Source of the DNA: JAWVFM01 sp963841455
GTDB lineage: Bacteria; Actinomycetota; Thermoleophilia; Solirubrobacterales; 70-9
DNA: 64,000 bases
NCBI GenBank assembly: GCA_963841455.1
Contig: CAWJCU010000010.1
Location: 1 to 64,000, forward strand
Direction of reading: 5' to 3'
Shown here: piece by piece, positions 35,072-43,775 of the stretch
How the letters are laid out: every line of letters begins with the position of its first letter
Numbering within the stretch: the stretch's first letter is position 1
Notes under the pieces: generated by a model
The model's database searches: none
Told to the model about the DNA's origin: nothing
What the model saw: only the letters and a program-made list of their open reading frames with translations
Position numbers and translations under genes: made by a program

Positions 35072-36281
35072 ATGAGCGCGATGGAGCGCTACGACGCGGT
35101 CATCGTCGGTGCCCGGTGCGCGGGCTCGCCGCTTGCAATCGAGTTGGCGCGCGCGGGCTGGGATGTCCTGCTGATCGACCGCGATCAGTTCCCGAGCGAC
35201 ACGCTCTCGACCAACGGCATCTGGCCGAACGGGCTCGCGCGGCTCGACGCCCTCGGAGCGCTCGACCTCCTCTGCGACCGTCACGAGATCAAGTTCCTCG
35301 AGCATCGCTCCAGGGTGTTCGAGCACGAGATCAGCGGCACCTTCACCCCGGTTGGCGGCCATCGGCTCTGCATCGGGCCGCGCCGGCGGGCGCTCGACTC
35401 CACCCTCCTCGACATCGCTCTCACCGCGGGGGCCAAGGCCCGGCTGGGCGAGCGCGTTCAAGGTCTCGTCGGCGCCGGGAAGGCCGACGACCCCGTGCGC
35501 GGCGTCGTCACAGGCGACGGCGAGACGATCGAGGCGCGGTGGGTGATCGGCGCCGACGGACGCGCATCGACCGTCGCCGGTGCCCTCGGCCTCGCCAAGA
35601 CCCGGCCGCTGCGCGGTGAGATGGCGATGATGTTCGCCTACTGGACGGGCCTGCCCGAGAGCCCCTACATGCACTTCCACGGCGAGGCCGACGCCGTGCT
35701 GAGCTGGGGCAACGCCGAGGACGGCGTCGGGCTCGTGATCCTCAACTGCCGGCCGGGGCTGACGCGGGGAGACGCTGAGTCGCGCACCGCCGCCTACCTC
35801 GAAGGGATCCGCCACTTTCCGGCGACGCTGGAGCCGGAGCGGCTTGAGGACGCGGAGCGTGTAACCGAGGTCAAGGTTGCCCCCGAGACGATGCTCCGCG
35901 GCTACTTCCGTCAGGCAGCCGGGCCCGGATGGGCGCTCGTCGGCGACGCAGGCCACTTCAAGCACCCCTCGACCGCACAGGGGATCGGCGACGCCCTCGA
36001 AGGCGCCCACCAACTCGCCGAGGCGCTGCTCGGTGCCGACCCGGAGCTGGAGGGCTACGAGGACCGGCGCGACGCCCGCGCGGCCGCGGCCTACGAGTGG
36101 TCGTTCAACTTCGCGCGGTTCCCCCGCCGGGGTGGAGGCGACGTGGTGTTCGCGGGCCTCGAGCGCGATCCGGAGGCCGCGCAGGACTTCCGCGACGTCC
36201 TCAGCCGCGTCGTCGACCCCCGCAGCGAGCTCTTCACGCCGGAGCGGCTCGAGCGCTGGTTCGGGGCGCCGGCCGACCTAG
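35072..36281 (+). CDS. FAD-dependent oxidoreductase (monooxygenase / geranylgeranyl-reductase-like), likely one base inserted near the end
   Basis: ATG 35072 starts an FAD fold: YDAVIVGARCAGSPLAIELA, IGADGRASTVAGALGL and ALVGDAGHFKHPSTAQGIGD (the second FAD motif, GDAxH). Length to about 400 residues matches the family. The uninterrupted frame continues to 36895 but past 36282 it only mirrors the convergent gene. Removing one G in the run at 36262 gives an end RWFGRRPT at TAG 36279-36281. Probable role: oxidation or reduction of a hydrophobic substrate, unknown. Confidence 0.8.
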
Positions 36282-36778
36282 AGCCCGTTGAAGAAGCCCT
36301 CGATCTGGCCGAGCGCGTCCTGCGCCTCGCCGAAGAGCCTGCTCGCGTTCTTGACCGCGGCGACCACCTGGTCGGCCGGGAGTTGCTCGGCGACGCGGCG
36401 AAGGGCGGTGGCGACGATTCCGGGGATCGCCCCGGCGCGCTCGGCGTCGTCGATCGCCCGGATCAGGCCGGCGCGGAGCGCATCGCCCAGGTGCGGGTCG
36501 TCGATGAAGCGCTCCCGGCCCTGCGGCGTGGCGAGCGCGAGGGCCAGGGTCTCGCGCGAGACGTGGAGGTCGCAGGCTGCGCCGTCGAGCGCCGAGAGGG
36601 TGATCTGCTGGGCGATCTCGTCGAGGCCGCTCGGCGAGCGCCACTCCCGGGGCTGGCAGGGATCGTGCACGGGCTTCGGCTCGTACGACGCGCCGCCGAG
36701 CGCAAGCGAGGTGACGACGAGGACGAGCGAGGCGGCGACGGCGCCGGCGATGAGGGCCCGCCCGCTCACAGCGCTCAC
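36278..36778 (-). CDS. membrane-anchored protein of unknown function
   Basis: 166 residues. GTG 36778 overlaps the stop of the MFS gene (GTGA). An N-terminal membrane anchor or signal (ALIAGAVAASLVLVVTSLAL) leads to an extracytoplasmic part with CQPREWRSPSGLDEIAQQIT and DGAACDLHVSRETLALALA, then helices to the end GQIEGFFNGL. Two Cys may form a disulfide. The pattern LDxxAxxITLSALDGAACxL recurs in actinobacterial proteins of unknown function, to my memory. Co-translated with the transporter. Confidence 0.65.
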   Translation of the reverse strand: MSAVSGRALIAGAVAASLVLVVTSLALGGASYEPKPVHDPCQPREWRSPSGLDEIAQQITLSALDGAACDLHVSRETLALALATPQGRERFIDDPHLGDALRAGLIRAIDDAERAGAIPGIVATALRRVAEQLPADQVVAAVKNASRLFGEAQDALGQIEGFFNGL

Positions 36779-38178
36779 AGTTCCACCCTCCGGCGCGCGA
36801 GGCCGATCGGAACGAGCGCGGCGAGGCCGAAGGCCGCAGCGATCAGGAAGGAGGCGCTGAAGGCGTGCGTCGCGGCGCGGTCGAGCTGGTCCTGAAGCGT
36901 CGATTTCAGCGCGAGCGCGCCCGAGCGCTCCCCGGGATCGGTTGGAAGGGGCTCGAAGGCCGGGGCGACGACGGGCACCTTCCCCTTCTCGGCAGTCAGC
37001 TGGTCGTGGAGGCGGTTGGCGAGATCGATCTTGAAGAGCGCGGGAAGACGGGCGTCCAGGAGCGCGGCGGTGCCCGCCTGCTCGGCGGCGTCGCGCTGCT
37101 CGACGAGGTCGGAGGTGAAGACGGGGATGAGCACGAGAAGGCCCGCGACCACGCCCGCGTGGCGCGCAGCGATCGTCCAGCCTCCGTGGATCGCCTGCGG
37201 TGCCCGCCCCGCAAGCGCCGTCTCCGTGAGTGCGGAGAGCACGAGCGCGAGCCCGACGCCGACGAGGATCTGCGAGGGAAACGTCGCGACGATCAGCGCC
37301 TTTGGCAGGAGCCCGAGGCCGGCGAGGCCGCCGCCGACGAGGATCGCGCCGGCAGCCGCCCGGGCTCGCGCGTCCTCGACCCGGCGCGCGAGCGGGCTCG
37401 TCGCGAGCGCCGCGAGCGGCATGACCGTCACCGCGAGAGCAGCGACGATCGGCGAGTGCCGCCAGCCGTCGATGAGCAGCAGCACGATGAGGAAGAGGGC
37501 TGCCGCGAGCGCGGCCGACACGAGGCCGAGGGCAACGTTGGCGGCCAGGTGAGGCCGGCCCGCCGCGCGCACCTCGCCGGCGATCGTCCCGGGGCGCGCC
37601 TCGCGAAGCGCGAGACCCGCCACCGGCGCGGCGACGACCGCGGCGACCGGCACCTGGACGAGGAAGATCGACTGCCAGGACACGAGCTCCGTCAGCACGC
37701 CACCGACGGCCGGGCCGATCGCGGCGCCAACGGCCCCCGCCGTCGCCCACACCGCCACCGCGCGCCGCTCGGATCCCACGCGCGACGGGAGCAGCTCGAG
37801 CGCCCCCGTCACGGCCGCAGCGCCGCCGAGAGCCTGGACGCAGCGCGCCGCGATCAGCGTCGCGATGTCGGGCGAGAGGCCGCAGGCGAGGCTGCCGCCC
37901 GCGAAGATCGTGAGGCCCGCGGCCATCGCCCGGGCCGGCCCGATCCGCCGCGCCGCAAGCGCCGCGGGCACGGCGGCCGCGGCGAGGACGATGTTGAAGG
38001 CGATGAGGACCCAGGTGACCGCGCTGACCGAGACGTCGAAGTCACGGTAGATCTCGGGCAGCGCCAGCACGACGACCGAGCCGTCGGCCAGGACGAGGCC
38101 GACGGCTATCGCAAGTGCAAGCGCTACCGGCTCAGGCCGACGTGAAACGGCTCGCCTCCTCGGAGCCGCCGGTCGCAT
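36775..38178 (-). CDS. MFS drug-resistance transporter, DHA2-like (14-TM) type
   Basis: 467 residues. The N-half has the family motifs: ADGSVVVLALPEIYRDF at helix 1, the WVLIAFNIVLAAAAVPAAL region and GPAVGGVLTELVSWQSIFLV (motif C, antiporter). The C-half has a large loop (residues 340-420, charged, with DQLTAEKGKVPVV) before the last helix. It probably exports a hydrophobic compound by proton antiport. The start overlaps the end of the formate dehydrogenase gene by 47 bases; a GTG at 38148 is an alternative. Confidence 0.8.
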   Translation of the reverse strand: MRPAAPRRRAVSRRPEPVALALAIAVGLVLADGSVVVLALPEIYRDFDVSVSAVTWVLIAFNIVLAAAAVPAALAARRIGPARAMAAGLTIFAGGSLACGLSPDIATLIAARCVQALGGAAAVTGALELLPSRVGSERRAVAVWATAGAVGAAIGPAVGGVLTELVSWQSIFLVQVPVAAVVAAPVAGLALREARPGTIAGEVRAAGRPHLAANVALGLVSAALAAALFLIVLLLIDGWRHSPIVAALAVTVMPLAALATSPLARRVEDARARAAAGAILVGGGLAGLGLLPKALIVATFPSQILVGVGLALVLSALTETALAGRAPQAIHGGWTIAARHAGVVAGLLVLIPVFTSDLVEQRDAAEQAGTAALLDARLPALFKIDLANRLHDQLTAEKGKVPVVAPAFEPLPTDPGERSGALALKSTLQDQLDRAATHAFSASFLIAAAFGLAALVPIGLARRRVEL

Positions 38179-39334
38179 CGCCCTCGCTGTAGGAATGGGC
38201 TCCCGCGCCGGCGAGGCGGCCCCCCTCGACGATCAGGTACTCGTCGCGGAGCGGGCTGCCGGCGAACCAGCGTTCCAGGATCTCGCGCGTGCCGGCCGCA
38301 TAGCGGGCCTGCGCGGAGAGGGTGGTGCCGGAGATGTGCGGCGTCATCCCGTGGTGCGGCATCGAGCGCCACGGATGGTCCTTGGGCGCCGGCTGGGGGA
38401 ACCAGACGTCGCCCGCGTAACCCGCGAGCTGACCTGACTCGAGCGCGCGAGCCACCGCGTCGCGGTCGCAGATCTTGCCGCGAGCGGTGTTGACGAGGTA
38501 GGCGCCGCGCTTCATCCGCGACAGCATCGCCTCGTCGAAGAGGTTCTCCGTCTCTGGGTGAAGCGGCGCGTTGATCGTGACGACGTCGCAGTGCTGGACC
38601 ATCTCGGCCGCTGATTCGTGGAAGGTCACTCCGAGCTCCGCCTCGACCTCCGCGGGCAGGCGGTGACGATCCGTGTAGTGAAGGCCCATGTCGAACGGCT
38701 TGAGGCGCCGCAGGACGGCGGAGCCGATCCGGCCCGCGGCGACCGTGCCGACCTGCATCCCCTCGACGTCGTAGGAGCGGGCGGCGCAGTCGGCGATGTT
38801 CCAGCCGCCCGCGACCACCTGCTGGTAGGACGGGATGTAGTTGCGCACGAGCCCGAGGATCATCATCACCACGTGCTCGGAGACGCTGATCGAGTTGCAG
38901 TACGTGACCTCCGCCACCGTGATGCCGGCGTCGATCGCGGCCTGTAGGTCGACGTGGTCCGAGCCGACGCCGGCGGTGATCGCGAGCTTCAGGTTGGGCG
39001 CCTTGGCGATCCGCTCGGCCGTGAGGTAGGCCGGCCAAAACGGCTGCGAGATCACCACCTCGGCCTCCGGCAGACGCCGCTCGAACTCGGAGTCCGCTCC
39101 GTCCTTGTCGGCCGTGACGATCAGCGTGTGTCCGCCTGCCTCCAGGAACGGCCGCAGCCCGAGCTCGCCTGACACGCAGCCGAGGAGCTCCCCCGGGTTG
39201 AAGTCGATCGCGTCGGGTGTCGGCGTCGTCTGGCCGTCGGGGTACGAGGTGATCTCGGGGATCCCGTCGCGCGGGTACGCGGGTGGGAACCCGTCAACAG
39301 GGTCGTCGTAGAGAACGCACAGGATGGTCGCCAC
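38132..39334 (-). CDS. fdh: NAD-dependent formate dehydrogenase
   Basis: 400 residues, closely following the single-subunit formate dehydrogenases of methylotrophic bacteria: the start MATILCVLYDDPVDGFPPAY, VVISQPFWPAYLTAERIAK (formate-binding loop), LAITAGVGSDHVDLQAAI, NSISVSEHVVMMIL, the NAD site VGTVAAGRIG, NTARGKICDRDAVARAL (catalytic Arg) and MTPHISGTTLSAQARY (catalytic His). The C-terminal GGRLAGAGAHSYSEGDATGG region is specific to this enzyme group and separates it from other D-hydroxyacid dehydrogenases. It oxidises formate to CO2, giving NADH. Confidence 0.92.
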   Translation of the reverse strand: MATILCVLYDDPVDGFPPAYPRDGIPEITSYPDGQTTPTPDAIDFNPGELLGCVSGELGLRPFLEAGGHTLIVTADKDGADSEFERRLPEAEVVISQPFWPAYLTAERIAKAPNLKLAITAGVGSDHVDLQAAIDAGITVAEVTYCNSISVSEHVVMMILGLVRNYIPSYQQVVAGGWNIADCAARSYDVEGMQVGTVAAGRIGSAVLRRLKPFDMGLHYTDRHRLPAEVEAELGVTFHESAAEMVQHCDVVTINAPLHPETENLFDEAMLSRMKRGAYLVNTARGKICDRDAVARALESGQLAGYAGDVWFPQPAPKDHPWRSMPHHGMTPHISGTTLSAQARYAAGTREILERWFAGSPLRDEYLIVEGGRLAGAGAHSYSEGDATGGSEEASRFTSA

Positions 39335-39391
39335 TGGTCTCTCCTCCTTGGGTCGCGGCGATTATCGTCGGCGTGAGAGCATGCTGACCTC

Positions 39392-40464
39392 ATGACCGAC
39401 TTCCTCGTCATGCGCAAGGACCTCCGCGAGTCCCGGATCGACGAAGCGGGCGCTCCCGAGGCGGGGTCCGGCGAGGCGCTGCTGCGGGTCGACAGCTTCG
39501 GCCTCACCGCCAACAACATCACCTATGGCGTCTTCGGTGACGCGATGAACTACTGGGACTTCTTCCCGGTCGAGGCCGAGGGCTGGGGCCGCGTCCCGAT
39601 GTGGGGCTTCGCCGAGGTCGACCGAGAGCGACGCCGAGGGCGTCGAGGAGGGCACCCGCGTCTACGGGTACCTGCCGCCCTCCTCGCACCTCGTGGTGAC
39701 GCCCGCCGACGCAGACGATCGGGGCTTCGTCGACGCGGCGCCACATCGCGCCGCCCTTCCCTCCGCCTACCAGCGCTACCTCGCGACGGGCACCGATCCG
39801 TTCTACCGCGACGACACCGAGGAGCTCCAGATGCTCCTGCGGCCGCTCTTTTTCACGTCGTTCCTGATCGACGACCAGCTCGACGACGACGGGCTCGCCG
39901 ACGAAGGGGCCGGTAATGATCTCGAGCGCCTCGAGCAAGACGTCGATCGGCGCCGCCTTCCTACTCGCCCAGCGCGAGGGGGTGGAGCTCGTCGGCCTGA
40001 CCTCCCGGCGAAGCGCCGAGTTCGTCGAGGGCCTGGGCATCTACGACCGCACGGTCGTCTACGCGGACATCGGCTCGCTGGACGCGGGCCCGGCCACCTT
40101 CGTCGATGTGGCGGGCGACGGAGATGTTCGACGGGCGGTCCACGAGCGCTTCGGCGACGAGCTCGCGCACAGCATGGCCGTGGGCGCCACCCACTGGGAG
40201 GAGATGGGCGCGGGGGCCGGCGAGCTGCCCGGCCCGGCGCCGGCGTTCTTCTTCGCGCCGGACCGCGTCGTCAAGCGATCCGAGGACTGGGGCCGGGCGG
40301 GTCTCGAGACCCGGGTCGCCGACGCATGGCATCCGTTCTGCGAGTGGGTCGCGGGCTGGCTCGACGTGCGGAGGGGCGAGGGGTTCGACGCGGTCCGGGC
40401 CGCCTACCTCGACGTGCTCGAGGGCAGGGTCGACCCGAAGACCGCGCACGTCCTCACGCTCTAG
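39392..40464 (+). CDS. DUF2855-family protein (two frame breaks)
   Basis: ATG 39392 opens MTDFLVMRKDLRESR and FGLTANNITYGVFGDAMNYW. An extra C near 39619 shifts the frame; GTRVYGYLPPSSHLVV and LLRPLFFTSFLIDDQL follow. A second extra base near 39905 is needed to reach SKTSIGAAFLLAQREGVELV and the end at TAG 40464. The length is two over a multiple of three, in line with two insertions. DUF2855 proteins resemble MDR-type reductases in the Rossmann part, but activity is unknown. It precedes the P450 gene on the same strand. Confidence 0.7.
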
Positions 40465-40577
40465 GAAGGCGGGAAAGGCGACCTCCCGGTCACGGCCCGG
40501 GGGTATCCCGGTCACCGCTTGGGGTGAGCAACGTCACACAAACCTCGACATCAAATCGTGTAACAATGAAAGGCGCA

Positions 40578-42002
40578 ATGACCGTCGTCGCTGACGCTCC
40601 AGCCACCGAGGAGACCGGCGCAGGCGAGCTGGTCGGCCAGGCACCGCCCTCCCCCGCCGGCCCGATCGAGCCCGACGATCTCGCCTCGCTTCCCACGCCA
40701 CCCACCATCCCGCTGCCGCGCCTCGTTCAGGTGCTGAGGTTCAACCAACGGCAGATCGAATTCGTCTTCAGGGCCCGTCGCGAGCTCGGCGAGGTCTTCC
40801 GAATGCGCGGCGTCGTGCCGGGTCGACCCGTGGTCACCTCGCACCCCGATCACGTCAAGTCGCTCTTCACCGCGAAACCGGAGCAGGCGCCGTCGCTCAC
40901 CGGCGAGTCGCCGCTGCGGCCGATCGTGGGCCCGAACTCCACGCTGACCGCAGTCGGCGAGCGCCACATGCGCCAGCGCAAGCTCCTCCTGCCGTCCTTC
41001 CACGGCGAGGCGATCGCGAAGTACGCGCAGATGATCACCGAGGCGGCCGAGCGGGAGATCGACACCTGGCCCGTCGGCGCGCCATTCGCCCTCGCGCCCA
41101 GGATGCAGGCGATCACCCTCGACGTGATCATGGCCGGGATCTTCGGCATCGAGGGGCGCCCGGCCTTCGGCACGCCCGAGTACGGGTTGCGCCTCGCCAC
41201 CAAGCATCTCGTCGCGGCGTCGACCCTCCCGGTCGCCCAGCTCGGCGAGCTGATGAACATCGGTCGCGACGAACCGGTCGGGCTCACGAAGGCAGGGCTC
41301 GCGATCCTCGACAAGCCGACCTATGCCGTGATCTCGTCGCGGCGGCGAGCCGACGACCTCGACGAGCGCCGCGACATCCTCTCGCTGCTCCTTCAGGCGC
41401 GCACAGAGGACGGCGAGGCGCTGACCGACAAGGAGCTTCGCGACGAACTGCTCACTCTCGTCCTCGCCGGCCACGAGACGACGGCGAACTCGCTGGCTTG
41501 GACCTGGGAGCGGCTCGTCCGCTTCCCGGACGCCAAGGAGCGCCTCGTCGAGGCCGTGCGATCGGACGAGCACGCCGAGGAGGTCGTCGAGGCGACGATC
41601 ACGGAGGGCATGCGCTCTCGCCCCGTGATCCCGATGATCGGCCGGCGGGTCATGGTGCCCTGGCGCCTCGGCGAGTATGGGGTGCCCGCGGACACGCCGG
41701 TGACGATGAGCATCCTGCTTATCCACCACCGCGAGGACGTCTACCCCGATCCCTTCGCCTTCCGGCCCGAGCGCTGGCTCGACCAGAAGCCCGGTACCTA
41801 CGAGTGGATCCCGTTCGGCGGGGGAATCCGCCGATGCTTGGGCGCCGCCCTGGCGATGGCGGAGCAGCGCGTGGTCCTGGCCTCGATGGCCCGGCGCCTC
41901 GACATCGAGGCCTCGGACCCCGAGCCCGAGCACGCCGTGCATCGCAACGTCACGATGATCCCCTCGCTCGGTGCGCGAGTGGTGGTCACGTCGCGGCTCT
42001 AG
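40578..42002 (+). CDS. cytochrome P450
   Basis: 474 residues. The I-helix oxygen motif is VLAGHETTANSLAW, the ExxR-region lies in ITEGMRSRPVIPMIGRRVM, and the haem-binding loop is WIPFGGGIRRCLGAALAMAE with the proximal Cys. The substrate is not predictable; the soluble N-terminus shows it is cytoplasmic and depends on separate redox partners, none nearby. ATG 40578 is preceded by GAAAGG, a better ribosome site than that of ATG 40566, four codons earlier. An AT-richer stretch (40530-40565) probably holds the promoter. Confidence 0.92.
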   Translation: MTVVADAPATEETGAGELVGQAPPSPAGPIEPDDLASLPTPPTIPLPRLVQVLRFNQRQIEFVFRARRELGEVFRMRGVVPGRPVVTSHPDHVKSLFTAKPEQAPSLTGESPLRPIVGPNSTLTAVGERHMRQRKLLLPSFHGEAIAKYAQMITEAAEREIDTWPVGAPFALAPRMQAITLDVIMAGIFGIEGRPAFGTPEYGLRLATKHLVAASTLPVAQLGELMNIGRDEPVGLTKAGLAILDKPTYAVISSRRRADDLDERRDILSLLLQARTEDGEALTDKELRDELLTLVLAGHETTANSLAWTWERLVRFPDAKERLVEAVRSDEHAEEVVEATITEGMRSRPVIPMIGRRVMVPWRLGEYGVPADTPVTMSILLIHHREDVYPDPFAFRPERWLDQKPGTYEWIPFGGGIRRCLGAALAMAEQRVVLASMARRLDIEASDPEPEHAVHRNVTMIPSLGARVVVTSRL

Positions 42003-42452
42003 AGTCGCGACATCCCAGTCGACGTTCGCACGGAGATCGAGATCGACCGCCCTCGCACCGAGGTCGCCGCGTACGCCGCGGACCCGGATCGAGCGCCGGA
42101 GTGGTACGCGAACATCGAGTCGGTCGAATGGCGTACGACGAGGCCTTTTGCGGTCGGCTCGAGGGTCGAGTTCGTCGCCCATTTCCTCGGCCGGCGCCTC
42201 GTCTACACCTATGAGATCCGGGAGCTGGTTCCAGGCGAGCGCCTCGTGATGAGCACCGAGGAGGGCCCGTTCCCGATGGAGACGAGCTACGAGTGGGAGG
42301 ACGCGACGGGCGGCACGCGCATGCGGCTCCGCAACCGCGGCGAGCCAGCGGGCTTCTCGAAGCTGGCGGCTCCGGCGATGGCCGCGGCGATGAGGCGCGC
42401 CAACCGCAAGGACCTCGAGAAGCTGAAGAGCTTGCTCGAGGCCTCGCGTTGA
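42003..42452 (+). CDS. SRPBCC (polyketide cyclase/START-like) protein without a canonical start
   Basis: About 146 residues. The START-like fold is clear: IEIDRPRTEVAAYAADPDRA, PEWYANIESVEWRTT, RRLVYTYEIRELVPGERLVM and METSYEWEDATGGTRMRL. It lies in the same frame as the P450 and directly after its TAG, with no ATG, GTG or TTG before the conserved part; ATC at 42012 is the only near-start. So either the start was lost by an error, a rare start is used, or the TAG is read through. The stop is five bases from the 3' end of tmRNA. Confidence 0.65.
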   Translation, partial: SRDIPVDVRTEIEIDRPRTEVAAYAADPDRAPEWYANIESVEWRTTRPFAVGSRVEFVAHFLGRRLVYTYEIRELVPGERLVMSTEEGPFPMETSYEWEDATGGTRMRLRNRGEPAGFSKLAAPAMAAAMRRANRKDLEKLKSLLEASR

Positions 42453-42456
42453 AGAG

Positions 42457-42813
42457 TGGAGACGGCGGCATCGAAGCCGCGTCCTCGGTCGCGTAACGAT
42501 CGGCGTCTACAGGCTTATCCGGCGCTTGATCTCGCCTTCCGGGTCCGCGCCGGCGGGTGAATCCGGAAGACCGAGCCCCCTGGTGATGTCCCCTGGCGGC
42601 GAGGGCGAACCGCTTCGGGTGAGCCCGCTGTTGAAGCCGGTGCCCCTCCCCACGGGCCGGGAGGGCCGACTCCTCACCTACTTAGATCTAACTAAGCGGC
42701 GAGGGCGAACTCATGGTCCGCACTTATTCATTTCCCGGGTTTTACGAGGCCACCGGGAACCTCGGCCTGCAACCGTTCGCACGAGTCGACCAAGTCGAAA
42801 CCAATTCGTCCCC
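42457..42813 (-). ncRNA. ssrA: transfer-messenger RNA (tmRNA)
   Basis: The 5' end GGGGACG (42813 downward) pairs with the 3' CGTCTCC (42464-42458), giving a G3-U70-type wobble used by alanyl-tRNA synthetase. The 5' domain contains TTGGTTTCGAC and GGTGGCCTCGTAAAA, both conserved in tmRNAs; the 3' domain contains TAAGCCTGTAGACGCC and GGACGCGGCTTCGATGCCGC. The resume codon GCG (42721-42719) opens the tag reading frame, encoding ADHEFALAA and a TAG at 42694-42692 that sits in a CTTAG/CTAAG hairpin. CCA is not encoded. The T-loop is one base shorter than usual. tmRNA with SmpB rescues ribosomes stalled on broken messages; smpB and rnr are 4.6 kb away. Confidence 0.95.
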
Positions 42814-42870
42814 GTGCTATGTGCAATGAAGTCTAGCCCCGTGAGACTACATTTACTGAAGCATTGGACG

Positions 42871-43764
42871 ATGGCGGAGATGGCTGAAAGCGCAACGGAC
42901 AACTTGCGGACGCCTTCGGCGTCCTTACACGCTGCTCTCCGAGCTAAAGCTCCGAGCAATACACCCCTCGACTACGGGCCGATTCAACCCGGGTCGGGTC
43001 GCGGGCGCAAGCTCCGCGAGCGCGCGGCCGGCATCGGCGCCGGGCTCGTCGCCCTCATCGCCAAGGGCAAGACGCTTCTGCTCCTGCTCCCGAAGGTGAA
43101 GCTGCTCGCCACCTTCGGCTCGGCCTTCGTCTCGATCGCCGCGTACGCGCTGCTGTGGGGCTGGGCGTTCGCCGCCGGCTTCGTGGCCCTCCTGTTCCTG
43201 CACGAGCTTGGCCACGTCATCCAGCTTCGCCGCGAGGGCGTGAAGGCGTCGGCGCCGATGTTCATCCCGTTCCTCGGCGCCGTGATCACCGCCCGATCGA
43301 TGGGCGACGACGCGGCCGCCGAGGCGCGCGTGGGCCTTGCGGGACCGATCCTCGGCGCGCTCGCCTCGCTCGTCCCGCTCGCGATCTGGCTCGCCACCGG
43401 CTCCGACTTCTGGCGGGCGCTTGCCTACGTCGGCTTCTTCCTCAACCTCTTCAACCTCCTCCCCGTCCTGCCGCTCGACGGCGGCCGGGCGATGGCGGCG
43501 CTGTCGCCCGCGATCTGGCTCGTCGGCCTCGTCGCGCTGGTGGCGATTGCGATCGCCTTCCCGAACCCGATCCTCTTCCTCATCCTCATCTTCGGCGGGG
43601 TCGAGAGCTGGCGGCGGTGGCGCACGCGCAACACGCCACAGGCTCGGGCCTACCACGCCATCCCGGCGCGCACGCGCGCCCTCGTCGCGGTCACCTACCT
43701 CGGCCTCGCCGCCGCGCTCGGCGTCGGCGTAGCCGAGACGTTCTTCGCGCGCGGCATCGGGTAG
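42871..43764 (+). CDS. site-2-protease-type membrane metalloprotease (M50)
   Basis: 297 residues. Membrane helices surround the zinc motif FLHELGHVIQL and the second motif NLFNLLPVLPLDGGRAMAAL, the two hallmarks of M50 proteases, which cut other proteins inside the membrane. The part from about residue 40 is conserved; the first 40 residues, from ATG 42871, are encoded by the double-hairpin element (DNLRTPSASLHAALRAK) and linker. The true start might be later but no better codon with a ribosome site is seen. It is divergent from tmRNA. Confidence 0.85.
   Translation: MAEMAESATDNLRTPSASLHAALRAKAPSNTPLDYGPIQPGSGRGRKLRERAAGIGAGLVALIAKGKTLLLLLPKVKLLATFGSAFVSIAAYALLWGWAFAAGFVALLFLHELGHVIQLRREGVKASAPMFIPFLGAVITARSMGDDAAAEARVGLAGPILGALASLVPLAIWLATGSDFWRALAYVGFFLNLFNLLPVLPLDGGRAMAALSPAIWLVGLVALVAIAIAFPNPILFLILIFGGVESWRRWRTRNTPQARAYHAIPARTRALVAVTYLGLAAALGVGVAETFFARGIG
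42901..42956 (+). repeat. double-hairpin dispersed element, copy B
   Basis: Starts AACTTGCGGACG as copy A. Hairpin 1 (42908-42924) pairs GGACGCC with GGCGTCC around TTC; hairpin 2 (42937-42956) pairs CTCCGAGCT with AGCTCCGAG with one C-C mismatch. The spacer is TTACACGCTGCT. Relative to copy A, three base pairs are swapped on both sides (G-C to C-G, T-A to C-G, C-G to G-C), and one G-T becomes A-T. It lies in the 5' part of the M50 protease frame. Confidence 0.8.
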
Positions 43765-43775
43765 AGATCCACGCG

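Noticed and set aside
36282..36895. C-terminal extension of the FAD oxidoreductase to 607 residues
   Set aside because: The extra 200 codons mirror the convergent membrane-anchored gene, and the FAD family is about 400 residues long; one inserted G near 36262 explains the run-on.
40551..42182. Minus-strand open frame across the P450 gene
   Set aside because: Fully antisense to a P450 with intact haem and oxygen-binding motifs; composition is that of a shadow frame.
42711..42959. Minus-strand frame of 82 codons over the tmRNA 5' half and element copy B
   Set aside because: The bases are explained by tmRNA structure and by the double-hairpin element; no ribosome site or known domain.
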